A stretch of 64,000 bases of DNA from Helcococcus kunzii ATCC 51366. GTDB taxonomy: Bacteria > Bacillota > Clostridia > Tissierellales > Peptoniphilaceae. The stretch lies in NCBI RefSeq assembly GCF_000245755.1, contig NZ_JH601088.1, forward strand, positions 395,129 through 459,128, given 5' to 3'. Within the stretch, counting starts at the first letter, position 1. Each line of letters begins with the position of its first letter. A program made the translations under genes and the position numbers. Of the stretch, positions 39,003-46,779 are shown piece by piece. The notes under the pieces were generated by a model. The model made no database searches. It saw nothing but the letters and a program-made list of their open reading frames with translations, and was not told the DNA's origin.

Positions 39003-39287
39003 TTAATACTTTAAAATAAATGGGTAATATTTTTCTTCAATTTTGAAATATTCTTTTTTTATTTTAGTTAATTTTATAAATTGTTCTAGAAAATCATTTT
39101 TATTTGTAATTGAACTTGTGCATATCCATAAGTTGTCGTTTTTTACAATCCAGGTACCTATAGAATTAATCTCGGGTATAAATTCCTTAAATTTATATCT
39201 TCTATCTTTATTAAATTCAATTATATAACCTTTGTGGTATACAGTCTTAAATAATTTTCTATAAAAATTTTTAATTGGTTTTATCAT
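39003..39287 (-). CDS. Small hypothetical protein of the glycocin cluster (immunity candidate)
   Basis: 94 aa, basic and aromatic, no signal peptide or clear membrane helix. It is the distal gene behind the bacteriocin exporter on the minus strand, 20 bases after its stop, with a strong RBS (AAAGGAGGAAC). Glycocin clusters carry short self-protection genes near the exporter, so immunity is a reasonable guess from position only. No resemblance to a known immunity family could be seen. Confidence 0.65.
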   Translation of the reverse strand: MIKPIKNFYRKLFKTVYHKGYIIEFNKDRRYKFKEFIPEINSIGTWIVKNDNLWICTSSITNKNDFLEQFIKLTKIKKEYFKIEEKYYPFILKY

Positions 39288-39307
39288 ATTTGTTCCTCCT
39301 TTATTTT

Positions 39308-41374
39308 TTATTGTTTTATATAATAAATATTATCACATTCATTAGCTAACTTTATATCATGAGTTAAGAAAATTTGTATTTTAGGTAAACTCATTAAATA
39401 TAAAATAACTTTTTTCTTAGTTTGTTCATCTAATCCATTTGTAATTTCGTCAAAAATAGTCACATCGTGTAGTTGTATTGTAGCGCGTAAAATTTTTATA
39501 AGTTGTCTTTGTCCTAATGAGAGTATATTATCTTCAGAATTTAATGTGGTATTATAACCTTTTTCTAGATTTTGAATTCTGTCGTGCAAACCAATTTGAA
39601 TACTTTTTTCAATTATTTTATTAATTGGAATATTTCTTCCTAAAGTTATATTATCAATAATTGTCCCCGAAAAGATATTTTCTTTATCATTAATAAAAAT
39701 TATTTTATTATCAATACCTTGGTAATTAACAATTGGTTTATTATTGATCTTAATATTTTTATTGAGTTTTTCTGGGTAGTAGTTTGCTAAAACTTTTCCA
39801 AAGGTTGTTTTTCCACATCCATTAGATCCCATGACAGCCAATTTCTCATTTCTATTTATATTTAAATTCAAATTATTTAACACATTATTAATATTATCAT
39901 AGGAAAAACAAAAATTTTCGAGGTCTATATTTTCTATAGTATACTTATGATATATAACTTCTTTAGCATTGTTGGTTTTTATTGATAATACTATATCTAT
40001 TAATTTATTATAAGATATTTTTCCATTCTCTATAATTGATTGAAGAGTCACCAAATCTAATAAAGGATTATAAATATTGGAAACAATAGAGTTATAAGTC
40101 AATAATACACCTAAGTTTATTTTTTTGTTAATGATTAAAAATACTCCTAATGAAAATAATAGTATATTAAATAACATTATTAAGAAAGTTTTTATGTTTC
40201 TTTGAAAAGAATCAAAAATTAAAATCTTTTCGTAGCTTTTATATTTATCTTCATTTTTATTACTTAATTTTTTAGATATATAATTATTATATTGATAGTT
40301 CTTAATAATATGTATATTTTCTAAATATTCCACAATATATTTATTATAAATTTCAAGTTTTTCATAATAGTTTTTAATTTTATTTTTATAAAATTCCTTG
40401 GAATAATATATTATACATAATAATATTATTGTTAATAATATTATTAAAATGCTTAAATATTTATTTAGTAATATTAGCAAAATTATTGTAGTAGAAACAT
40501 TTAATAGATTAAATGGTAATTTTAGAACCATTAATAGGAGTAGTTCTCTTAGGTTTGATAAATTATTTAAATTTGTTAAGATGTCGGCTTTATTGTAAAC
40601 ATCAATTAAACCATGATTTTTTATTATAAGATTCTGGTTTATTAAATTGATTAACTTTTTATCAATATGATTATTTAACTTTATTGAAAGCACAGCATAT
40701 TTATGTCTTATTATACTTTGTACAAAAACTAGAGAGATAAAAAATAACATTGAGGATACAAGTAATCTAATATTATCCTTATATATTAATTTATCAAAAT
40801 ATTCTGTATACATTTTCGCAAAAATTATTCCTAAAATAAATAAAATAATCTCTAACCCCCATAAAATAGAAGTATATATTTTACTCTCTCTATCAACTAG
40901 TTTTAAAATATTTGTAAGATAACTATGTTTTTTTGAAATTTTTTTAGGAAAACTATCTAAAATTATTTGTAAAAAATATTTAGACATAGTTTTGATAATT
41001 GTATCCGTTTTAATTTTTTTTACTTTGTTATACAATGGGTCACCTATAATTAACATATCTTTTTTACTGTCATACTCAAATAAAACAACAAAGTGAGCAT
41101 CTTTTTCTGTTTTGGTCTGTATGATTATTGGATAGTTAAATAAATTAAAAATTTCTGTCGAAATTTCATTTAATTTATAAACTTCTGTTTCTATATTAAA
41201 ATATTTAAAAACATGTATCATTGATAAAAAGCTAGTGCCTGCTTTATCAGTTCCAAGTAAATAATTTAAATGAGAAAGGGAAGTATCTATGTTGTAATAG
41301 TTTTCAAGTATCATTGCAACAGTAGAAGCACCACAATCATAATTATTAAGCTGTTGTATTACTTTATATTTCAT
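39308..41374 (-). CDS. Bacteriocin ABC exporter with C39 leader peptidase (SunT-like)
   Basis: 688 aa peptidase-containing ABC transporter. Residues 1-130: C39 protease with Q8, C14 (YDCGAST), H94 (DAHFVV) and D112 (GDP). Then six membrane helices (about 165-445). C-terminal ATPase: Walker A GSNGCGKTT (516-524), degenerate signature LSLGQRQ (about 619), Walker B VTIFDE, H-loop FLTHD. Such proteins cut the leader off and export the peptide. Divergently transcribed from the 61-aa CX6C peptide gene about 105 bases away, its likely cargo. Confidence 0.92.
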   Translation of the reverse strand: MKYKVIQQLNNYDCGASTVAMILENYYNIDTSLSHLNYLLGTDKAGTSFLSMIHVFKYFNIETEVYKLNEISTEIFNLFNYPIIIQTKTEKDAHFVVLFEYDSKKDMLIIGDPLYNKVKKIKTDTIIKTMSKYFLQIILDSFPKKISKKHSYLTNILKLVDRESKIYTSILWGLEIILFILGIIFAKMYTEYFDKLIYKDNIRLLVSSMLFFISLVFVQSIIRHKYAVLSIKLNNHIDKKLINLINQNLIIKNHGLIDVYNKADILTNLNNLSNLRELLLLMVLKLPFNLLNVSTTIILLILLNKYLSILIILLTIILLCIIYYSKEFYKNKIKNYYEKLEIYNKYIVEYLENIHIIKNYQYNNYISKKLSNKNEDKYKSYEKILIFDSFQRNIKTFLIMLFNILLFSLGVFLIINKKINLGVLLTYNSIVSNIYNPLLDLVTLQSIIENGKISYNKLIDIVLSIKTNNAKEVIYHKYTIENIDLENFCFSYDNINNVLNNLNLNINRNEKLAVMGSNGCGKTTFGKVLANYYPEKLNKNIKINNKPIVNYQGIDNKIIFINDKENIFSGTIIDNITLGRNIPINKIIEKSIQIGLHDRIQNLEKGYNTTLNSEDNILSLGQRQLIKILRATIQLHDVTIFDEITNGLDEQTKKKVILYLMSLPKIQIFLTHDIKLANECDNIYYIKQ

Positions 41375-41396
41375 AATTTATCCTTTTACTAAATAT

Positions 41397-41425
41397 TTGA
41401 CAATACTTTTTATATATTTTATTAT
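41397..41425 (+). promoter_or_regulatory. Promoter of the glycocin precursor gene
   Basis: TTGACA (41397-41402) and TATTAT (41420-41425) with a 17-bp spacer, in the divergent interval; start of transcription expected near 41432, inside the palindrome at 41431-41453. Confidence 0.65.
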
Positions 41426-41430
41426 AATAA

Positions 41431-41453
41431 TATATTGAAACGTTTTCAATATA
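41431..41453. promoter_or_regulatory. Palindromic operator candidate at the glycocin promoter
   Basis: Perfect inverted repeat TATATTGAAA / TTTCAATATA around a central CGT. The core resembles LacI/CcpA-family operators but has an odd-length centre. It covers the predicted start of transcription, a classic repressor position. Confidence 0.5.
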
Positions 41454-41478
41454 AAAAAAATAAAGAAAGGAGAATAAA

Positions 41479-41664
41479 ATGTACAAAAACTTTTGTAAAA
41501 AGATGACTTCAAAAGAATTAGAAGTAATTGAAAAAGGAAAAGGTAAAAATGATAAGTACTGCAAATGGGCTTGGCTAGCATGTTTGAATGATACTGCTAT
41601 GAGCTGGGCGGGTACTTCTGATCCTGCTTCTACATGTGAATACATGAAGAAAGTTTGTAATTAA
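41479..41664 (+). CDS. Glycocin-type bacteriocin precursor
   Basis: 61 aa. Leader of 20 residues ends ELEVIEKG, fitting the C39 leader rule E(-8)L(-7), I(-4), G(-1), but with Lys instead of Gly or Ala at -2. The predicted 41-aa core has four Cys in two CX6C units, CKWAWLAC and CEYMKKVC, joined by a 17-residue loop (LNDTAMSWAGTSDPAST). This matches the two-helix, nested-disulfide plan of glycocins; the second unit resembles the CDYMYSHC of glycocin F. No fifth Cys, so any sugar must be on Ser or Thr. RBS AAAGGAG. Exporter and SunS-like enzyme genes flank it. Confidence 0.85.
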   Translation: MYKNFCKKMTSKELEVIEKGKGKNDKYCKWAWLACLNDTAMSWAGTSDPASTCEYMKKVCN

Positions 41665-41668
41665 TTAA

Positions 41669-41728
41669 AAATAAATGTAAAAAATTGTTGACTTATGAAT
41701 GTTAACAATTTTTTACATTTATTTTATT
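41669..41728 (+). terminator. Perfect 21-bp hairpin between precursor and glycosyltransferase genes
   Basis: Arms 41669-41689 and 41704-41724 are exactly complementary over 21 bp (core TGTAAAAAATTG / CAATTTTTTACA), loop 14 nt, then TATTTGG. AT-rich, with only a short T-rich tail, so it should allow partial readthrough: much peptide mRNA, less enzyme mRNA. Confidence 0.8.
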
Positions 41729-41739
41729 TGGAGAAAAAA

Positions 41740-42978
41740 ATGAAATTAAATAAACATTATATAAGTAATTCAATTTTAGAAAATTATAATATCTCTATAC
41801 CAAATTATACAAGAGAAAAAATGAATATAAAAAAATTCGATGAATTATTTCAAGAAAATATAAAATTAAAAAAAACACCTACACTGTCCGTTGTATATAT
41901 TGTTAAAAATGAAGAAAATACTATACAAAAAAGTATTAATAGTATTATTAGTATTGCTGATGAAATTATTATATTAGATACTGGTTCAACAGATAATACT
42001 GTAAGTGTAATAAATAATATGAATAACGACAATATAAAACTGTATTTTTCTAAGTGGAAAGATGATTTTTCTTATGCTAGAAATTTAGCAAATAGTTATG
42101 CGACATCAGATTGGATTTTAACTATGGATAGTGATGAAATATTTGAACAAAGTGATATTTCATTTAAGAAAACATTATACGAACTACAGAAAATTGTAAA
42201 GTATAAAGAGTTTGTATATAATCTAATAATAGATTCAAATTCTAATACTTTTACATCTGGCAGATTAAAATATAATAATACAGAATTAAGATATCAAGGA
42301 AAAGTTCATGAATCTTATTTTATTAATGGTGAGTTTCCTTTATATATAAATTTAAATTTTAAAATAAAATCCAAGAATCGAATGAATAAACAAAAAAGAA
42401 TGTATTACAACAAATTACTTAAAGAAACAATTTCATCAATTAGTAATAATATCAGATGGAAATATATATATATTAGAGATAATATCCAAGATTTTTCTTT
42501 TAAAGATTTAGAGAAATACATTACTAATATAATTATTGTTGATCCAAAGAAATTTATAGACAGAGATAATTTAGTAGATACCCCATATACTTCTGATATT
42601 TTTCTAACCTTAATTTTTAAGGCTATTATATCTAATGAAAAAAAAGTTGCGGATAGATATATAAAATTATATTCAAAAATTTATAAGTATAATTGTGACA
42701 TATTTTATTTAGATTATTCTTTAAAATTAAATAATATAATAGAAGATTTAAATGATCTTCTAACAAGTTTTATGCAGAAGTATGCTAGTATTGAAGATGA
42801 TTTATCATTATTTAATGTTAAAGATATTGATACAATTCTTATCCTTTTGTTAATACATAATGGATATATAGATGAAGCTAGGGAGATGCTCAAAGACTTT
42901 CAAAAAAAATATCCGAATTTATCATTATATAAATCTAACATAATAAAACTAATTTTGTCTTCAAATATTCAGTCATAA
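41740..42978 (+). CDS. SunS-like glycocin glycosyltransferase (GT2 family)
   Basis: 412 aa. GT-A domain: TLSVVYIVKNEENTIQKSINS, DTGSTDNT (D80), the block SKWKDDFSYARNLANSYATSDWI (about 104-125), MDSDE as the DxD metal site (130-132) and YQGKVHES (185-192). The KWKxDFSYARNxxxxYATSxWI and GKVHE strings closely match my recollection of SunS, which glycosylates sublancin. The C-terminal half is helical with repeat-like segments, as in SunS. Likely adds hexoses to the peptide encoded upstream. The start at 41740 is set by TTGGAG; the longer frame from 41695 lies in the hairpin. Confidence 0.87.
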   Translation: MKLNKHYISNSILENYNISIPNYTREKMNIKKFDELFQENIKLKKTPTLSVVYIVKNEENTIQKSINSIISIADEIIILDTGSTDNTVSVINNMNNDNIKLYFSKWKDDFSYARNLANSYATSDWILTMDSDEIFEQSDISFKKTLYELQKIVKYKEFVYNLIIDSNSNTFTSGRLKYNNTELRYQGKVHESYFINGEFPLYINLNFKIKSKNRMNKQKRMYYNKLLKETISSISNNIRWKYIYIRDNIQDFSFKDLEKYITNIIIVDPKKFIDRDNLVDTPYTSDIFLTLIFKAIISNEKKVADRYIKLYSKIYKYNCDIFYLDYSLKLNNIIEDLNDLLTSFMQKYASIEDDLSLFNVKDIDTILILLLIHNGYIDEAREMLKDFQKKYPNLSLYKSNIIKLILSSNIQS

Positions 42979-43114
42979 TAGTATGAAATATAAAATAAAA
43001 GAAATTTAGTATAATCAAATTATTATTGTATTCATTAAAATTATATAAAAATGCATCTAGCATTTTTCATTTTAAAATCAATAAAAGCGCATGTAAAGAG
43101 ATAAAAATATATTG

Positions 43115-44022
43115 CTATTCAATATATTTTTGAATAGCAATATTATAATAGTTATGAAGACTATCAATGTTAAATAACTTTAATATTTGTAAAGTTTTTG
43201 TGAAGTAATCCTTATAATAATTATTTTTTAATTTATAGTAACAAACTCCTAAAATATAATAAAATTTGTAGATCTTATTATATTGATTATTTTTTTCAAT
43301 TAATTTAATATTTTCATTGCACAATGTAAGAGCTTCTGAAATTTGATCAGAATTTATATAGATTATACATAAGCTATAATTAATTAGTAATTTACTTTCT
43401 AGACTTATATAATTTAAATCAATAAGATTCATTAGTATAGTATTGCATTTATTATTCTTTTGCTGAAAATAAAATGTGAGGGAAAGATTTATTAATATCC
43501 TTATTTCTATTTCAGTATATAAAAAATTGCTAAGATTATAAATGTCGAAATTTGGATTAGTTGTTTTTATTGATGAAATAAATTAGTTATTTGATTTATT
43601 ATATTCTTTTTCCAACAATAAAATACAACCATAAGCAAATAATAATAATTGTTCTGTATATATTCCATAAAAAGAGTCGTAATTATAATCAAAATATTTT
43701 AATGGTGTATTTTGTATTTTATTGACAATTTTTTTCAATTTATATAAATCTTTTTTATCAATTAGAGATATTATTTCTTCTTTTAGTTTGATGTATTTAT
43801 TATAGTTAATATCATTAATTTTTAAATATAATTCAATAAGATTAATTTGATATAAGTTAGATAAATATATCAATATATGAGCAGTAATGTTTGAACTTCC
43901 ATTTTCTATTCTCTGATATTATCTGGTACTTATGTCTAATAATTCTGAAATTTTCTCTTGTGTATAGTTATGTTTTCTCCGTAAAAGTTTTATTTTTTCT
44001 AAAAGAATAATTTTGAATCCAT
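43115..44022 (-). pseudogene. Broken XRE-HTH/TPR transcription regulator (Rgg/PlcR-like)
   Basis: ATG at 44022 has a strong RBS (AAGGAGAG) but stops after seven codons. Adding one base in the A4 run (plus-strand 44011-44014) gives MDSKIILLEKIKLLRRKHNYTQEKISELLDISTR, an XRE helix-turn-helix, then an in-frame TAA (43919-43921), YQRIENGSSN, a helical TPR-like stretch, another TAA (43583-43585) and a helical end to 43115. Total about 300 codons, the Rgg/PlcR/MutR size. Three lesions make it non-functional. It lies beside the glycocin cluster and an operator-like palindrome. Confidence 0.8.
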
Positions 44023-44065
44023 AAACTCTCCTTAATTTATATTTATATTTATATTATCATGATTT

Positions 44066-44081
44066 ACGACAATTATGTCGT
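44066..44081. promoter_or_regulatory. Operator-like palindrome ACGACA-ATTA-TGTCGT
   Basis: Perfect 6-bp arms with 4-bp centre between the dead XRE regulator and the divergent secreted-protein gene. Palindromes of this class are bound by XRE-family repressors, so this is probably the lost regulator's own site. Confidence 0.5.
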
Positions 44082-44172
44082 TGTAAAAAATGAAATATAT
44101 ATATAATTTAATATATATATATTATAATTTAATAATGCATTATTTTAAATAAAGGAAAGCAAGGAGGCAAGT

Positions 44173-44496
44173 ATGAAGACATATAAAATAAAGAAAAATA
44201 TATTAACTGTTATATTATTTTCAATATTTATTGGTAGTAGTAAAGTAGGAGCAACAAGAAATTCAGATAAAATATCTGAACCTTTGGTAAGAATTAATGT
44301 ACTTGAAAAATTTACTGTTGAAAGACGTAATTATTATAAAGATAATTTGTTACAATATATCTATCATGTAGATTATAAAAATGGTGCAAAATATTCTGGT
44401 TATTTAAAGAGAATATCTATTACCAGAGAAGATGGATTATATAAAGCTGTATATTCAGGTTTTTTAGAGCTAGATCCTAATATAGATATAAAATAA
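44173..44496 (+). CDS. Small secreted or membrane-tethered hypothetical protein
   Basis: 107 aa with a signal-like N terminus (KKNILTVILFSIFIGSSKVGA) followed by a beta-rich, aromatic domain (YIYHVDYKNGAKYSGYLKRISIT). No family recognised and no Cys in the mature part. RBS AAGGAGGCAAGT. A strong hairpin terminator follows; the next gene is a permease fragment. Context beside a bacteriocin cluster suggests a secreted or immunity-type role, but that is only position. Confidence 0.65.
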   Translation: MKTYKIKKNILTVILFSIFIGSSKVGATRNSDKISEPLVRINVLEKFTVERRNYYKDNLLQYIYHVDYKNGAKYSGYLKRISITREDGLYKAVYSGFLELDPNIDIK

Positions 44497-44497
44497 T

Positions 44498-44540
44498 AAA
44501 TAATCCCTTTAAATCTTAAGATTTAGAGGGATTATTTAAA
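44498..44540 (+). terminator. Terminator after small secreted protein gene
   Basis: Stem AATAATCCCT + AAATCT / AGATTT + AGGGATTATT; A-rich 3' flank, so termination strength is uncertain. Confidence 0.6.
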
Positions 44541-44552
44541 AAGGAAACCATC

Positions 44553-45472
44553 ATGTTATTTTTCGAATAAAAAAACTTCTTAAAAGTAAATATTTTTTTA
44601 TTATCATTACTTTTTCATTGATAGTATCTTTTTTCGCGCATTTATATAATCAATATATAACACAACCTTCATTTGAAGAGGAGTTTATATCTGGAGAGGG
44701 CACTGCTTTTGAAAGTAATCCTTTTATCGATTTAATAGATTTAAATGCTAAGGAAAACTCTGGATTAACCGAAGAAGAAAAAATTGAAATTGAACAAAAA
44801 TCAAATTCTATATCCGATAATATGCTAAAATACTTTATTTTTAGTGAAGAAGAGAAACCAAGATTTAATAAGGATAAAAAGACTCAATACAATAATGATT
44901 ACAATAATAATATTTTAAAATATGACCATTTGATAAAAGAATACAATATTAAAATGTCAGATATAAATCAAAAGAGATGGGAATGGAGATTATTTGCAGC
45001 AAATCATAGATTAAATAATAATTCTTACCCAATGAATTATCCAGTAGTATATTATGAAAATGTAATAAATAATTTTTCAAATATTAGTGAGAACACTATA
45101 AAACATTTTACCATTATACCTATGTATGAATACATGCTTAGATTATTTAGTAGTTTAATATTACAAATGATATTTGTTACTTCACTTGGGATATTCATTT
45201 CAATTTTTGTTAAGTCGAAAATCTACGTATTTCTTGTAACTTCAGCAATATTAATAATAGGAATGTTTGTGGTTAACTACATACCACAAGGTTTTAATTA
45301 TATAATACCTTTCAATCACTTAAATGCAACAAATATAGCTAATGGCTCTGCAGTTTTTCATAGCAAAATGCCAAATTACAATATTTATATTAGTATAGCT
45401 GTACTAATAATTTTTTCAATACTAATATCTGTTGTTGGCGTTAAAGTTGTAAATAAACGTGAGGTTAAATAA
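44553..45472 (+). pseudogene. Frameshifted ABC-2-type permease
   Basis: ATG 44553 (RBS AAGGA) runs MLFFE and stops. Restoring one T in the T5 run at 44559-44563 gives MLFFRIKKLLKSKYFFIIITFSLIVSFFAHLYNQY, joined in frame to a long open frame to 45472: one N-terminal helix, an outside loop of about 150 aa, and three C-terminal helices (LILQMIFVTSLGIFISIF, YVFLVTSAILIIGMFVV, ISIAVLIIFSILISVVG). This is ABC-2 permease topology, lacking one or two helices and with no ATPase gene nearby. A weak TTG at 44618 could start a truncated form. Confidence 0.7.
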
Positions 45473-45567
45473 TTAATACTTAAAAAGGCAAGGAATTTTA
45501 TTATAATGTAAAATCTTTATTTTAATGTTAAAATATATAGTATTGAAACAATTTATAAGGATATGAG

Positions 45568-46284
45568 ATGAAAAATAACAATGATGTAAAAATTAATTAT
45601 CAAAAGAAATTAGAAGAGATTATCGAAAAGGAAACAAGCAAATCAAATGTGCCACGTTTGCTATTGCATAGTTGTTGTGCTCCTTGCAGTACTTATGTTC
45701 TAGAGTATTTAACACAGTATTTTGACATAGATGTCTTGTATTATAATCCAAACATTCATCCTACTGAAGAGTTTTATAAAAGGGAGGCTGAACAAGAGAG
45801 ATTCATTAATATGGTTAACAAAGTTCATGAGATTAATTTGATTAAGACAAATTATGATCCTAAGGAATATTTCTCTGTTGTTAAGGGCCACGAGTTAGAT
45901 AAAGAGGGTGGAGAGAGATGTGGTATTTGCTTTGAGTTAAGGCTTGGAATGGCTGCGCAATATGCCAAGAAACATGGTTATGATTATTTTACAACGACAC
46001 TTTCTATAAGTCCTCACAAGGATGCTCAAATCATCAACAAGATCGGTGAGAGGCTAGAAGAAAAATATGATGTGCAATACTTATATGCTGACTTTAAGAA
46101 AAACAATGGTTTTAAGAGATCTTTAGAACTTTGCAATAAGTTTGATATATACAGACAAAACTATTGTGGTTGCGTATTTTCTTTAAAAGAAGCTCGTGAT
46201 AGACAAAAACAAAAAGAATTATTGAAGCAAGAAGAATTAGAAAAAGAATTACAAGAAGATTTAAAAGGTGTTAATGCAAAATAA
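45568..46284 (+). CDS. queH: Epoxyqueuosine reductase QueH
   Basis: 238 aa DUF208/QueH family. Cys motifs LLHSCCAPCSTYVLEYL at the N terminus, GGERCGICFELRL in the middle and NYCGCVFSL near the end carry the iron-sulfur and metal ligands. TTTLSISPHKDAQIINKIG is also typical. Catalyses the last step of queuosine formation in tRNA, replacing QueG. No other queuosine gene is visible, so queuine or preQ1 is probably made elsewhere or salvaged. Confidence 0.93.
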   Translation: MKNNNDVKINYQKKLEEIIEKETSKSNVPRLLLHSCCAPCSTYVLEYLTQYFDIDVLYYNPNIHPTEEFYKREAEQERFINMVNKVHEINLIKTNYDPKEYFSVVKGHELDKEGGERCGICFELRLGMAAQYAKKHGYDYFTTTLSISPHKDAQIINKIGERLEEKYDVQYLYADFKKNNGFKRSLELCNKFDIYRQNYCGCVFSLKEARDRQKQKELLKQEELEKELQEDLKGVNAK

Positions 46285-46309
46285 TTTATTAATTTTATAA
46301 GAGGAAAAT

Positions 46310-46765
46310 ATGAGATACAAATCAGAAAATATAGAAGAATATTTACAACAACTTCCTGAAGAAAGAAGACTTGTAATAAACAAACTGAGAGAAGTTATTA
46401 AGAAAAATTTACCAGACGGATTTGAAGAAAAAATCCAATATGATATGATTTCATATGTTGTTCCTAGAGAAACTTATCCAGCAGGTTACCATGTAGATCC
46501 GTCAAATGAGCTAGGATTTACGGCGATAGGATCACAAAAAAATCATGTTGCAATTTATTCAAACGCTGTTTATATGTTTGAAAATGTGAAGGAATGGTAT
46601 TTAGCTGAATAAAAAAATTACCTTACAACTAAACCAGATATGGGAAAATCCGGTTTAAGATTTAAGAATATTAATAAAATTCCTTATGATTTAATAGGGG
46701 AATTATGTAAGAAAGTTACGGTAGATGAATTTATAAAAAAGTATGAAGCAGTATTAGAAAAATAA
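46310..46765 (+). pseudogene. DUF1801 family gene with an in-frame stop
   Basis: The first 100 codons (MRYKSENIEEYLQQLPEERRLVINKLREVIKKNLPDGFEEKIQYDMISYVVP ...) end at TAA 46610-46612. The same frame continues for 50 codons with KPDMGKSGLRFKNINKIPYDLIGELCKKVTVDEFIKKYE, exactly the normal C terminus of DUF1801 proteins of about 150 aa. A single nonsense change explains it. The truncated product lacks the conserved DMGKS block. Confidence 0.8.
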
Positions 46766-46779
46766 TTTATGGGTGAATT

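Noticed and set aside
41479..41664. Lantibiotic precursor
   Set aside because: No LanB/LanC/LanM gene nearby, and the peptide has the CX6C-loop-CX6C plan with a SunS-like enzyme next door, which fits a glycocin better.
41695..41739. 15-residue N-terminal extension of the glycosyltransferase
   Set aside because: It lies within the 21-bp hairpin; the RBS TTGGAG serves ATG 41740.
43115..46765. UAA stop-codon recoding (three in-frame TAA codons in two genes)
   Set aside because: Housekeeping genes in the window end normally at TAA and have no internal TAA; the affected regulator also has a frameshift, so decay is simpler.
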